From contig JALRME010000026.1 in assembly GCA_026120035.1 (NCBI GenBank), forward strand, positions 248,001 through 312,000: DNA of 64,000 nucleotides, read 5' to 3'. The stretch is from Coleophoma eucalyptorum. Its lineage: Eukaryota; Ascomycota; Leotiomycetes; Helotiales; Dermateaceae. How positions within the stretch are numbered: the stretch's first letter is position 1; each line of letters starts with the position of its first letter. Below are positions 1 through 12,322 of the stretch, in pieces. Both the position numbers and the translations under genes were made by a program. A model generated the notes under the pieces. That model made no database searches, was not told the DNA's origin, and saw only the letters and a list, made by a program, of their open reading frames with translations.

Positions 1-538
1 TTGCAACGGCCAGTAAATGTTTAGCGAGGCCGTACACGGCATCACATACAAGAAGACATTCCGTTGTACAGTACATAAACTACAAGGAACACACAATCTC
101 TCTATTATTTAAATCACACAACTATGGACACTTTAAACACTGTTACAGAATTGAAAAACACCAAGGCGTCCACAGTGATCTAAATTCACAATCACTGGGC
201 TCATAAATTGAGTCTCAATATCGAAGGCAGCTGTCCAAACTTATGCGGCTGCCAAGGGAAACCATTGAGGTTACCTAGATTGTTTAGAATGCTCTTTCCT
301 GAATCATTGGGATCGTTTCCTACGTTGTGAATACGAATTAGGAATGAATCAGCCTTCTTGAGATTGCCAGCAGGACGAATGCAACGTTTGAAACTCAGGT
401 CTTTACGAATGACCTCGTGATTTACTCATAAGGATCTAGGCTGCCAAGAATAATTTTGTGAACAAAAATGCCTTAATCTTATCTTACAAAGCTCAGGGCT
501 CTTGGCAAAAAGTAATAGTGTCACTGGGTATAGTACAA
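1..538. other. intergenic, no gene seen
   Basis: I see no convincing coding region here. The stretch lies 3' of the minus-strand gene ending at 539 and probably holds its 3' UTR plus intergenic DNA. Confidence 0.5.
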
Positions 539-1492
539 TTACAACAATCTCTTGTCGACGGTAAGAACTCGTTCCAGTGCCCTTCCGCCATCCAGGACCC
601 AGCCTCTTGACACATCAAGCTTATACCTCTGATCCTTGACGGCAAGTCTCCAGAATCCTTCTCGAGTCCATGCTTGTCTTAACGCATGGAAAAATTCTCC
701 GGCTCCTTGCTTCATATGCCGAAAAGGTCGAGTCATAACGTGTGTGTCTTCATATTCCCTGAATTCTCTCAGTTTCTCTTCTGCCACCTTCCTCTCAGCA
801 GCTAGCTCTGATGCGCTCTTCCTCGAGATCATAGGCGAAAAGGAATTGGGTAGTTTGACCTCGTCAGGTCTAACAAGGATTTTGCGTGGCCGGGAAAAAG
901 GAATTGGAAACATCTTTCGGAGCTCGACCTCAATCATCAGGGATGGCTGGCCATTTGCAGAAACAGCTTTCTGAGGAACAGCAGTAATTTTGTTGACGAG
1001 ACGTGCTGGGCCTAATACAAGCCACCCTCCAATTCCAGTCATCAAGAAACAGATTCCTCCAAATGCAATTGGCACCCAAGAAGCCAAGCCTGGATCGGCA
1101 TTCAAGTAGTGGGCATTGAAGTTCCATCCCGCATACACGAAACAAAATGCCGCTCCGCCATAACACGATATCTTATACACTGTATGGGAAGGTGCTTGGT
1201 AGAGCAGAACTGGGCTCGACTTTTGGGCGAGTTGATCTGCATAGGATTGGTAGGCGGGGCGTACTAAGGCTGAGCCCTGCGAAGCATTCTTAATCGAGGA
1301 ATTACGGAGTTTGGGAATGCTTGCTTTGGGTGCCTTGCGCTTAACTGCCGCCGAAGCTGCAGACTGCCGTGCTGTGATTGAGAAGAGACGTGGTCGCGAA
1401 GACGTTTGGAGGGCAAACAGCGCATTCAGAGTTTCGGTCGTGTTGAAAGACGACCTGTGCTTGAAAAGACACCTGCTAGAGAAAAAAGACAT
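539..1492 (-). CDS. mitochondrial two-TM membrane protein (possibly TMEM223-like)
   Basis: This is a single-exon protein of 317 aa. The first ~50 residues are rich in Ser, Arg and Ala and almost free of acidic residues, like a mitochondrial presequence. Two hydrophobic segments follow at about residues 106-123 and 139-161, separated by a short loop, so the protein probably forms a hairpin in a mitochondrial membrane. The C-terminal ~150 residues are charged and probably soluble. The layout resembles fungal TMEM223/TMEM186-type inner-membrane proteins linked to respiratory-chain assembly, but I recognise the layout rather than a diagnostic motif. The ATG at 1492 opens the presequence directly. 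It diverges from the mitochondrial PDX1 gene across 253 bp, which may be a shared promoter. Confidence 0.7.
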   Translation of the reverse strand: MSFFSSRCLFKHRSSFNTTETLNALFALQTSSRPRLFSITARQSAASAAVKRKAPKASIPKLRNSSIKNASQGSALVRPAYQSYADQLAQKSSPVLLYQAPSHTVYKISCYGGAAFCFVYAGWNFNAHYLNADPGLASWVPIAFGGICFLMTGIGGWLVLGPARLVNKITAVPQKAVSANGQPSLMIEVELRKMFPIPFSRPRKILVRPDEVKLPNSFSPMISRKSASELAAERKVAEEKLREFREYEDTHVMTRPFRHMKQGAGEFFHALRQAWTREGFWRLAVKDQRYKLDVSRGWVLDGGRALERVLTVDKRLL

Positions 1493-1745
1493 CTTAAGAG
1501 GGTTTGTTAGTAAATCTCACAGATTATAAACAGGAGTTTTCATAATGCGTACCTTGAACATACGATAACTTGCGCAGTTGGTACAATGAGGTCTTCTTCA
1601 AAAATTAAGCTCTTTACTAAATTGGGATTAGCGGATGGTCGGAAAGTCGTTGGGATCGGAGCTCAAATAATTCCACCACCATATCTCGGCTTGCGCGCTC
1701 ACCTTTCACGGCTTTCTGAGGACCATCCTTCTCTCACAAAGTAGT
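1493..1745. promoter_or_regulatory. putative bidirectional promoter
   Basis: These 253 bp separate two divergently transcribed genes, both predicted to encode mitochondrial proteins. The short distance implies shared regulatory DNA. I did not identify a specific binding site. Confidence 0.45.
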
Positions 1746-3128
1746 ATGGCATCTTTTGCAAGTGCTTGTCGTCTGTCTGCTAGGCTTACAAGCCGGCAAT
1801 TGCGACAGGATGCTACTGCACGAGGTTAGCAGATTCCCCAGAGGACCGTCTCAGAAGGCCGTTCTCGCAGCCAGAATAGTAAACTGATCAATTGAACAGG
1901 TTTCCGAACCTCTGCAGCATACCTTGCTGCTCAGAACTTCACCATGCCCGCCCTTTCGCCTACTATGACCGAAGGCAACATTGCGAAGTGGGCGGTTAAG
2001 GAGGGGGATTCCTTCACTGCTGGCGACGTCCTTCTCGAGATCGAGACCGACAAGGCGTCCATGGATGTAGAGGCACAAGATGATGGTATTATGGCCAAGA
2101 TTACAGCACCGGATGGGACCAAAGCAATCAAGGTCGGAACGCGCATTGGTGTCATTGCAGAGCAAGGAGATGACTTGAACACATTGGAAATTCCACCCGA
2201 AGAGAGTGTTTCATCACCATCCGGGGGAGAAGCCAAATCAACCTCGAACGGTAAATCAGAGGCGCAATCTCAATCTCCACCTGCGCCAAAATCCTCTGGA
2301 TCAAAGCCAGCGAAGAAGGCATCCGGCAAGGCGCAGAAGCAGACCCGGCCCTTGCTACCTTCTGTTCAGGCTCTGATGCATCAACATGGACTCCCAGCAT
2401 CTGCAGTCGATGAGATGAACCCCACTGGTCCTAACAACCGATTGTTGAAAGGTGATGTTTTGGCATATCTTGGCTCAGTTGCGGACTCCTACCCATCTGA
2501 CCTTTCCACCAAGCTTGAAAAACTCTCGCACCTCGACCTGAGCAATATCAAGATGGCAGCCCCCAAAGTCCCTAAGGCCCCAAAGCCATCTGAGCCTGCC
2601 GCTATTCCAGAGCCCGTAATTGAGAACCTGGAGGTTGCACTCCCCATATCAATGGCTTCTGTATTAGAGGTTCAGAAGCGTATTCAGACCACTCTAGGAA
2701 TCTTTATGCCCATTTCCACATTCATCGCTCGCGCTGCAGATGTCGCAAATGATGACCTTCCACGTTCAAAGTCATACAAGCCATCCGCTGACGAGCTCTT
2801 CAACCAAATTCTCGGACTCGACAAAGTTTCCTCCCAGAGCGGTGTTCGAGGTGATTTCATGCCACAAATCACAGCCTTACCACCTTCCTCTTTGTCTACT
2901 AGACCCACTCAGGCACCTGTGAAGAAGCTTGACATTATCGATGTACTGGCCGGAAAGAGCAGACCTGTTGCACAAAAGTTGAGTGCTACTGGAGCTCTAC
3001 CTGGTGCTTCTACGAACACAAACATCTTCAGCCTGACGGTACCAAAGGGTGACGAGAAGAGAGCGCAAGTCTTCTTGGAGCGAGTGAAGGCAGTACTTGA
3101 GGTTGAGCCTGGACGACTGATTCTTTGA
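1746..3128 (+). CDS. PDX1: pyruvate dehydrogenase complex protein X (E3-binding protein)
   Basis: Two exons (1746-1824 and 1900-3128) encode 435 aa. The first exon was added from the sequence: its ATG opens a basic, Ser/Arg-rich mitochondrial presequence, and the 75-nt intron (GTTAGC..ACAG) joins in frame. Residues ~42-118 form a biotinyl/lipoyl domain with the lipoylation motif ETDKASM (Lys78). A Pro/Ala/Ser/Lys linker follows, then a peripheral-subunit-binding domain around 178-220. The C-terminal part lacks the E2 acyltransferase signature HxxxDG. That combination fits PDX1, which tethers E3 (dihydrolipoamide dehydrogenase) to the E2 core in the mitochondrial matrix, rather than E2 itself. 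It is divergent from a second mitochondrial gene at 539-1492. Confidence 0.9.
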
Positions 3129-4289
3129 GCAGTGAGGATTTGGGGTGTTTCTGTACATTATGAATACGAAATAGATTGATACCATTACGTACCCGATTGA
3201 AATTCTGCTGCAGAGTGACGCCGAGATTCCTCCTCTCCTTGGACCTTCTCTCCTCTATAGCCTTATGTCTTTTTAAGCCTTTATAACTTATTTTATACCA
3301 GGTAGAATTACTTAATATTTTAACATTATACTCTGTATGTATACCTACACGCACGTACACGCACACACATATATTATAAGATATTTACTCTAGGTTCTTT
3401 CTAAGAATGAGAGTCATTGATATATAAACGTCCAATTTATAAAAATCTCTAGTGGACCTATTTATTTTTAAAGAAGATTCAAGTAAAATAACCTAGCTAT
3501 ATAAGACTGGCATGTATAAGTATTGACAATGTTATCGTAATAGACTATTTTTCTTATACGAAGTTTTATAACCATAATAGCCTTGGATTTTTAGGAGTCA
3601 TGGAATCATAGAGACCTTAGAGCCCTGGGAACTCTGAATCTCTAGATCTCTGGAACCCCAGGTCCCTTAGAGCTCTTATGGAAGTTGTATAGTACTTGCT
3701 TGTAATAATGACGAATAAGTAGGGGTATAAGAGAGGGCAAGGGCAGGAAAAGAGGTAAGGGGAGTATACAGGTGATCGTTCACTGGCTTCACTATCTTTG
3801 GAAGGACCTATTGTGAACGAATAACTTACCCTTAAGGTTCCGAATTGCAACAGAATTGGGACATGGTCGTGGTGTTTGTTTTACTCATAAGCTCGCTTAA
3901 ACCCTCCTATTCACGAGCGGGTTACTAGTCAGACATCGGGGAATGCATCATGTTGGAAAGCCATAAAATCATGCGGTGCTTACATGGGACCATACTCACC
4001 GAGGTTCTTCTACATAGTTAACACAGCCTCACTTAACATGTCTCATTCCAAGAAAGCGTTGAAAGGAATGCATTATCATTGACTCATTCGACACTACATC
4101 ATACCAAAATAATACTAGCTCCACCTAGAAGTATATCCTCTAGGCTCACTGAGTTATTGTTGGCAACATTATCATCCACAATACTACATACTTACAACAC
4201 CTTCTTTTCGTGCTTATACTGTGACTTCTTTAAATTCGACAGATTCTATCTCTCGTTTAAAATGAATCCCTCCTTCCGCACGAAAGCTC
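3129..4289. other. AT-rich intergenic DNA
   Basis: This 1.16-kb stretch lies between convergent genes. Much of 3240-3600 is visibly AT-rich, with runs such as TTATTTTTAAAG. I see no coding region, structured RNA or intact repeat. Confidence 0.5.
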
Positions 4290-6390
4290 TCAGAGCGTGT
4301 ATCTGAAATGTGGGTTCTGCAAATCCGTAACGTTCTGCTCTCCCAGCTCTCTACCCAGACGCTCCTGTTCCTCCTTTGAAATGCCACTACCCTCACTGGC
4401 CCGGTCTCTTCTCTTGTTTTGCCAGACGTAATAAAATCGCCACGTCAAAATGAGGACGAATTGAGCTCCAAGGCAGATGGCACATCCAATGGTACCGGGA
4501 ATATATGCAGGTGCATCTGCCGTTCGAAAGATCTGGCTTCCTACGATATTTCCAACACAGTATCCTAGGAATGTCGAAGATGAGATGATAGTCTTCTTGG
4601 TACGTCCGGCAACATTGGATGGTATCAGTGTCCAGCCAAGGAATAGTGAGAGGACGAATGGCACTGTAAGGAGGTACATGCCCCATTTAGTCCACTTGAG
4701 TGAAGGTGAATTGGGAAGCAATGCCATTGCGAGGAGACCGACGAATGGCGGTAGTGAGGAGCACGCCATAATCCACATTCGTTTACCAGGAACAGCGCGT
4801 GTGTAAAAGCCCACAGCGACGAATATAAGGACAGAAATTACTAGTCAAGTCAGTTAGCACTGGTTCAGGAGAAGGAAGGGCGGACAGTCATTTACCTGAT
4901 CTTGGAATACCGACAAGCAAGACCTGAAGCTCAGTGAAGCCAAAGGACTTGTACATCAGCGACCCAAACGTTGTGAGACCACTTCGAGCAATCAGTATGG
5001 AAGGTATGTCCAAGATAAATAAGTGCTTACCCATTGGGAACCGAAGATAAGAACGCGTTGATCATTGAGAAATAAAGTGTGGGGTCCGAGAAAGCTTCAG
5101 AAACTTGAGGCCATGACCACTTGATACCAGTGACGTCTCGTCCTGCTTTATTCTTGACAATTCGAGCTGCTCTAAATTTTAGGGTATGTTAGTCTACAAT
5201 ATCATTGAGCCAATGATGCCATATGAAGAGGGACTTACGCCATACGTTTCTCTCGTGCACTCATCCATCTAACTTCCTTAGGACTTCCAAGAAGCAGGAA
5301 ACAGACCAACGCTGCAACTATAGTTGAGGCACCTAGGAAGAGGGAGATGCATCTCCACGGCTCTAAGCCACCATATCTTTGAGCATGATCGCCAATTCCA
5401 TAGTTGACGAGATCAGCAATAATTCCGAACCTAATCATGAATTTGAATTTAGCATTTGATCTCAATGTAGTTCCGAGGCATAAACACGAACCCTGCGTTG
5501 GCAGATTGCCAGAAAAGAGCTCGCGAAGAGTGCTCTTCTCTTCTATACCAGGTTCCGATAACTAAGACGAATCCAGGACTGATAGTGCATTCAAAAAAGC
5601 CTTGAAGGGCCCGAATTGCCATCAATTGATTCCAGTCTTGAGCAGCAGCGATGCAGATAACACAGATCCCTGGTTATGAACATTAATAATCTGGAAATGG
5701 AGTTCGTCTGAATGGTTTCTTACCCCAACAGAGCATATAAATACTAAGAGTTCTTCCCAAAGCCCAACGTTGCAGCAAAAAGTTCGACGGAAACTCTCCG
5801 CAGAGATAAGTGAGGTAGAATCTATAGTTGCACTTATCAGCACCTGAATCTTCGCACTTCTCATGATGGCACTCACATAGTTGTCAACCATTGATATTGT
5901 TGTCCAACCAGATGTGTGTCGTCGCGGAGGCCGAAAAGAGCTTGTGTACCGAGAGAAGTCTTGTCTGTTTGTTGGATCCCATAACAGACCCACCTAAGAA
6001 CGTCAGATCATGTTGCACATGAAAAACTCTTAATAAAAACATACATGAGTGGAAGAAGATATCGATCGATCTTTTTCAACAATGTTTTGTATTCCTCGGG
6101 GGTGTAGTCTACCAGGGATTGTCAGTATAAAAGCAATTGACATTTTGAGGGCTGTTAAGACAGGAGGCAGGAGAGACTAGTCAGATGAATTATCACTTAC
6201 CAGATTCTTTGATAATGTCTTCTCCATCCACAATTACAACTTCGACATCTGAGGAAGATTGATCCTTCTCATCACTCTTCTCATGAATTGGCGGCAGCTC
6301 GTCGTAGGTGTGAGCAAATGTTTGCTGCACAATTCCTTCTTGTGTTCCAACGATTGGCAACGGATGGTTTGGATCGTATGTAGAAGCCAT
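4290..6390 (-). CDS. MFS permease, allantoate/anion:cation symporter (Dal5) type
   Basis: Nine exons encode 538 aa: 6390-6201, 6108-6045, 5993-5877, 5821-5724, 5669-5492, 5430-5239, 5171-5031, 4981-4896 and 4840-4290. All introns are GT..AG and every join keeps frame. The N-terminal ~70 residues are hydrophilic and acidic. A twelve-helix MFS core follows, starting with the motif YTPEEYKTLLKKIDRYLLPL, which is typical of fungal ACS-family carriers near Dal5, TNA1 and VHT1. The characteristic loop with GTWYRREEH comes next. The product probably takes up a small organic anion across the plasma membrane, such as a ureide, a vitamin or nicotinate. The substrate cannot be read from the sequence, and no pathway genes flank it. 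The donor after exon 5 is GTTCGT, a weaker variant. Confidence 0.88.
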
Positions 6391-8648
6391 CTTGGATCGA
6401 AAATAGGTAGTTCAAACCAAACAGCGAAAGATACAGAAAGGATGCAAAGTCCAAACAACTCTCAGCTACTCATCCCGTTATATACAGCAACCCATGTTTC
6501 GACGACCTGCAAGCCACTTTATGCGTGTATCCCAAGGAGGACCTCTTCGATAACGATCGGCCGAGAGCTGGTGGCTGAGGAAGAGGCAAGTTTGAGTTTG
6601 CAGATAGTTGGAGATAAAAGACATCCCACTTGCCAATCATTGGGCACCGTGTACGAATAAGATGGAGAGCCAAGATCAGTTTTCCCTGAGCACAACTGCG
6701 AAAGGCGATTCTGATAGTGACCCGATTGCGCGGGGGACACTGACCCTGGCCTATCTTATCGCCTTCGGACGCAACTCTCAAGATGCATTCCAAGGCTGCT
6801 CTCGTGGCCGATATCAAGCCACAAAGGATGCATCATAGGATTGGCTTATCGCATCATAGTTTTCGTGATTGATCTGGTTTCCATCACATCGACTGCCATA
6901 GAAAGCAGCGCGGCACTGAACAAGAGGGAGAGCAGAGCATGGATGGTTTTAAGAAAATGAGGAAATGGTCCTTATCACAACCTGGCGGATGGATACTGGA
7001 AACTCTACTTAAGGTACACTCGCAGCCTCATGCGGATAATGGTATTTTGATCATCGGATGCACCTAATTAGGAAATTTGGCGTCGTGATTAACCAGGTTG
7101 TTTTCGTTCAGCTCTCTATCTGTGGCCCTTGGAGAGGAGGTGATGCCCCGCAACGTGCGGACACTTACCAGGAGGTAGGAAAGATGTTGCACCGTTCACC
7201 TAACCTGATCACCCAGATAGGGAATCTCTCGATATATGTCGAACATCCCATCTGATTTCCTTGAGCGGCATAGGTGGGATGGCCAAGGGAAATTGCCGGG
7301 CAGGTTATTCGCCCCTTGCCCGTCGCTTATTCTGAGGAGAGTTAACGTTAACTCAGTGAACACTTTTACACAGCCCTTGACTCTATGCCATTGAAGGGAA
7401 GGGGCAGAAATACAACAACCGCCATCACACAAAGCCCCTCTTCCTTTGAAGCACGGCATTTTGCTGTAGCCTAGTTCTTTGTCCCAAGTTCAGGAAGGGG
7501 CGGAGAAGCACGAGAGGATGTACCTTACCGGTAGTCGCGTAACTCGGTTGGCAGCTAAAAGCGGAAGGAGCCGCGCTACCTCCGGAGAACATTGGGGTTG
7601 GTGCAGTCGCCAGCTATCTCCTCCATTCTTGGTATCTACTTCAAAAGATTGCTGACAGCATTGCAATCATAAGAGAATGTACACTCCAGGTAAGGGTGAC
7701 AGAGTACACAGCCAGTCGACCAACCTGGTGGATCTGAAGCTCAGCATGCTCGTCGATAATTTGGTTCTTGGGATGATGCAGTGTGCTACGCATGATAGGA
7801 ATCCTTCTCCTAGAGGTGCAAGCGAATTTGATTAAAAAGATCAGCACCGTTGCCAAACATGTACCTGCGAACCTTTGCCAAGCTGCAAGACGCGCAACGT
7901 TCGCAGATTATGCGGAGACATCGAGATAGATAGATCTGGCAGTTTTCCATCGGGAAAGCTTCTTGACCTCCGAAACATTCTCTTTTGAGTGGCACGATCC
8001 GATAAGCGTGTTGAATAAGATATTCTTGCCCAAAATCATCAATCCGCATCTGCACCGTAAAATATTGCGGTTCTATCACCGTTACACTGGAAATGAGAGC
8101 CCAGAAAGTTACTGTTGTCAAACTAGCGGCTTTTGAGCTTGGCCGCCTTCGATATAACGCCCCAATCTTGTAATTCTCGAGTGGGCTATTAGGTATATAT
8201 CATCGGGTTTTCATTCCACTTTACCGTTAGCAGGTCTCACTGCCTAAGAATCCTCAATCAATGGCGAAGAAGTTGCATGTTTCACTCACGTGAGTATAAT
8301 GTCATTATTCCAAGACATATTTCTCCACTTAATTTCGAGATACAATGCTCTTGGAACATTTTCTTTAGTTTTCATCAATTGCCAGCCTAAATTAGCAAGA
8401 TTGCACAATGGGCTTTCTACGCTCACAAAGAAACTGTAAGGCTTCTTTGATTCCAACAATGGCGTCGGTTAACCCTCTGCAGCATTTCAGGCCAGCCTTT
8501 GTTAGTGATCCCAGCGGGCACAAAAGAATGCCTTTCGTGACTACAGAATTCGAATATGTATATATAATGGCAATCTCATCAGGTCTCCAAACTCTCCAAC
8601 ATTCCACAGATCCATCAAACCGAATTCGAACAGCTCTACCAGTCTAAG
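6391..8648. other. intergenic, no gene supported
   Basis: This 2.26-kb region separates two divergent genes. Open frames of 60-133 aa occur on both strands but overlap one another and show no motif. The promoters of the MFS and HAD genes must lie at its two ends. Confidence 0.5.
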
Positions 8649-9944
8649 ATGTCTTCCAGCTTTCTTCAACGTTCAGTGAGCGCTGCTGTAGCCTCTGGTG
8701 ACAAGGTCCAAGCACAACAGCTCCTGGAAGTTCTTCACCAACTGCCTCTTCCAGAAGAATATTTGCCAACAAACCATAGCGCTAATCCAACAAAGTTGTC
8801 AAGCTTTGCTATCTCATTTGATATCGACGGTGTTTTAGTTCAAGGTAAAGATGGCCTCCCAAACGCATCAGAGGCCATCACCCTCCTCCAGAGAATGACC
8901 ATTCCTTTCATCTTCCTCACGAATGGAGGTGGAATGTCTGAGGAAGCTCACACCCTGCGTGTTGCTAATAGGCTCTTAGTACGTCTCGATACCCGCCAGT
9001 TTATTCAAAGCCACACACCTTTTCTCGACCTGGTACCAAAATTGCAAGAAAAGAACGTCTTGGTACTTGGAGGCGAGCAGAGCAACAGCATCCGTGAGGT
9101 TGCCGAAGGCTACGGCTTCAAGAATGTCATCACCGCCTCGGATCTCGCAGCAGCAATTCCCAGCATTTTCCCCTTCTCACAAATCTCCCAAGAGCATCAC
9201 AAAATGCTGGCCAAACCGCTCCCAGTAGGCCCGCTCGTGATAGATGCTATCACCATGTGGTCTTCTCCTAGGGATTGGGGCCTTGACCTCCAGCTCTGCC
9301 GTGATTTGCTCCTCTCAGACGGCGGCCTCCTTGGATCGACCTCCAAGACCGCAGGCGACGCAACTCTTCCAAACCATGGGTTTCAGAATAACACCCCTGA
9401 GCTCTTTTTCTGCAATCCAGATCACCTCTGGCCAACTGACTACAAAGGAGCCGATGGCCAGCCACAGCTTAGATTCGCTCAAGGTGCGTTCAAGGCAGCT
9501 CTTGAAGGAATCTGGTCAGTCGAGACCAAAGGTAAAGCACCGCTAATATCACGCACCGTAGGAAAGCCAGAACACGAGACCTTCGCGTACGCCGACAATA
9601 AGCTCCAAGCTTACCAGAAGGTCCTCCATGGTGCACTCGCACCAGATGTCAGCTCTGTCTGGATGTTTGATGACAACCCAGCCAGCGGAATCCTCGGCGC
9701 CAATCGCTATGGGAATGGATGGAAATCCGTCTTGCTCGAGACGGGCGTCTATATCGCAGGAACCATTCCAACCGTCCAGCCAACCAGCATTCAACAGGAT
9801 GTGAAGACTGCGATGGAGCACTGTCTCCAACAGGAAGGTTGGTCGCTGCCAGAGGGAGCTTGGGCCTGGGCAACAATGCTTACACAGTCTATCAAGAAGC
9901 TCCAAGATGTCCTCAACGCCCCATCCAATTCTGGGCCTCTTTGA
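8649..9944 (+). CDS. HAD-superfamily hydrolase, CECR5/YKR070W-like
   Basis: This intronless 431-aa protein has HAD motif I FDIDGV (nucleophile Asp58, acid/base Asp60), motif II LTNGG around residue 90, and a late motif IV with DDNPASG. The stretch FIQSHTPF is typical of the CECR5/YKR070W subfamily (HAD-IIA type). Relatives are mostly mitochondrial phosphatase-like enzymes of unknown substrate. The N-terminal ~50 residues contain few acidic residues and could carry a mitochondrial signal, though this is weaker than in PDX1. The ATG at 8649 is the first in frame. The gene is convergent with the minus-strand gene ending at 10570. Confidence 0.88.
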   Translation: MSSSFLQRSVSAAVASGDKVQAQQLLEVLHQLPLPEEYLPTNHSANPTKLSSFAISFDIDGVLVQGKDGLPNASEAITLLQRMTIPFIFLTNGGGMSEEAHTLRVANRLLVRLDTRQFIQSHTPFLDLVPKLQEKNVLVLGGEQSNSIREVAEGYGFKNVITASDLAAAIPSIFPFSQISQEHHKMLAKPLPVGPLVIDAITMWSSPRDWGLDLQLCRDLLLSDGGLLGSTSKTAGDATLPNHGFQNNTPELFFCNPDHLWPTDYKGADGQPQLRFAQGAFKAALEGIWSVETKGKAPLISRTVGKPEHETFAYADNKLQAYQKVLHGALAPDVSSVWMFDDNPASGILGANRYGNGWKSVLLETGVYIAGTIPTVQPTSIQQDVKTAMEHCLQQEGWSLPEGAWAWATMLTQSIKKLQDVLNAPSNSGPL

Positions 9945-10569
9945 ATGGAAGAAACAGTAGACGAGGCGACGAGAGTGATAGCCAGGTACTAAACAAGAGA
10001 GGTAAGTCCTTCAGACCAAGCCCCAAAAGCTGGAGATACAGGTACCTTGCAGGCGCAAATGGAAAGAACAGGTAAGTAATGCAATGCAAGGTCAAAAATC
10101 AGATGCAGAAAATCCACAACAATGATCTCTGAGCCAACCACCGAAGGCAAAATTGATGCACTGGCCACCAAATGCACATTAACCTTAGCAATGCCGAGAC
10201 GACGAACCAATACCAGAAACGTGAATTGAGCACAATAGCCAATGCTAATATAACGAACAAAGAGAGCCTTCTAGGTTAGAGGAGAGAGTGTTACTGGTCG
10301 GGAAAAGAAGGTGAGCAATCATTTCAGCATGTATGGGAGTAGAGAATTTTAGACATTGAATGAAGACTTCAGAGACTAGTATATGGGAAAGGTACGTACA
10401 TATTATTCAAGTTTTAGGTTCATAGACGAATAATACCTTACCAAAAATGGGCCTTTATAAACAGGCGAAAAGAAGCAAGAAGGCTAGAAACAAAGTCTTG
10501 GTATTATATCCCATCGAGGTGGGTCCTGATCTACACTTATTGATTCATGTTGCTTCTGCAACATTATGG
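9945..10569. other. intergenic between convergent genes
   Basis: These 625 bp hold the 3' ends of two convergent genes. I see no further gene. Part of 10200-10500 is AT-rich. Confidence 0.5.
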
Positions 10570-12322
10570 CTATAGTAAGGTGACAGCTGGAAAATACCTT
10601 GGTCCAGCGAAACCCTTTGCAACCACACTTTGAATATCGATATTACCCGTTTGGCTTGAGTGAGGACTCCACATTTTCAAAAGAATGAATCTACCACTAA
10701 CAGGTGGATCAAATCGTACTGTGCATTTGCTCTTATCCCTTTCAATGAAAAATCGGGCATGAGGTGCCATCAATTCACCCCCAACGGCCCTCACAGCTTC
10801 CTGCGTGGCAATTTGACTAGCCTCAACAGCTTCTGCAAGAGTGATATTACTTGCTGTCTCTCTGCGGCGAGGTCGGCTTGAGCGTCCTTGGAGAATATCA
10901 TCATACCAAGGGTGATCTTCGCCGTCGTCTGATTCGGAGCTTTCCGATTGATCAAATCTCAAACCAGCAGTCATTCGCCGTGATGGCCAATGCCGAGTGT
11001 GTGGAGATGGAGACTCAGCTTCCGAGTCACTACACTCGGTCGTGACCTGGAAGGGTAAGGCGTTGACTGTAAAATCCGATGGTATCTGAGCTGTGCGGTA
11101 GTTACACTCTTCATCCTGGAGACCAATATCGTACAGCCGCCGAGCCCGAGCTTGTGAGGTTGTCATCGACCCGTCGTCGTTGTGCCGAATAGACATGATG
11201 GGAGGTAGCTCATTTGCACGTTCGGAAGCCGATCGACGGGGTCGGGGGGGTGAATACTGGATCTGATATTGGGCAGTCCGTGTTAGGAGGTCATCGGACG
11301 TCATCGATATGAAGACCATGCCTTCTTGAACCGGCGCAGTATAGCCACTTCCCGGGGCCTTGATAATTAACTCCTTCAGACTAAACACGGTTGTACCTTG
11401 ATGTCGTAGTACAAGATTGCACCTGTTTCCCTTAGTACAATATACTGAAGCATCGCTCTTCAATACATTCTCGACAGAATGGTCATCGTTGCCACCACCT
11501 TCAAATATCCCTCCATCACAGCTAACAATTTCCATCTTCAATTGGCCAGGCTCAACTTGACCATACTTTCCATAACTGAATCCAGTGAACCCAGACTCAA
11601 CTTTCTCAACATCCAGTTTCCGTCGTTTCACACGGCGATTATGTTCAGCCTCAGCCGAATATTCTTGTGCTGTGAGACTAGGCGAAGATATTGTTGGCAC
11701 TGGAGTGTCGAGTAGGGCTCTTAAATTGGAACTTGCTGCTTCTAGCTGTCTTCCTGCATGCTGTAGTTCGCTTATAGTACTATTGGCAGTGTTGGCTTCA
11801 GCAGCAGTACGATGTCCATCCAAATAACGGCTGCTCGTTCCCATGCGCCTGCCTCTTCGCGCTGTCATTAAAGGCCTTCTTTCCGAGCGGGACGATGCTT
11901 GTGGTTCTGATCGTCGCTGTGGATCGGGTGAGGGGGGTTGGGGAGGAGGTAGGACGAATAAAGGAGACGCCTCAATAGCCTCTCTTTGTGACCTTCGCCG
12001 TCTATCCGCCTCAGACTCTGAAGACATAGCTCGTGAAGTTGGGTCGCTAGCTGTATGTCTGAGATGGTTTCCTCTCAGACGATGAAAGCGTTCTATCGCT
12101 CTATAGAGTTCACCAGAAGGGCTAATATCTGCATCTGAAGCCTGGTGGTTATCGAGGATTGCTCGCACGAATCGATCTGCCGTCTCGAGGTCGTTATTCG
12201 TAGCAGGCGGATCGTCAAAATTACCTTCCTGAAAGCTATATATTAGCAAGACACGTACAGAATTTATCAAAGTCAAGGTATTCCAAGAAGATACGCACCA
12301 TAAACGGTAGTGGGTTCGGCAT
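10570..12322 (-). CDS. uncharacterised fungal protein with nuclear localisation signal
   Basis: Two exons (12322-12299 and 12228-10570) encode 560 aa. The long open frame extends upstream to 12366, but it opens on GTG and reads through a clear 70-nt intron (GTGCGT..TTTCAG). Splicing it gives an ATG start reading MPNPLPFM. The N-terminal half is low-complexity, rich in Ser/Arg/Pro. RRVKRRKLD at about residues 206-214 is a strong nuclear localisation signal. Residues ~225-340 form a compact region (from GFSYGKYGQ to YQIQYSPP) and the last ~60 residues another, ending near FAGPRYFPAV. Both have the alternating pattern of beta-rich, possibly galactose-binding-like folds. I do not recognise the family and assign no function. 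It diverges from AOS1. Confidence 0.75.

Noticed and set aside
7810..8121. 103-codon frame, minus strand
   Set aside because: Looks weakly protein-like, but no motif, no clear partner exon and no conserved context.
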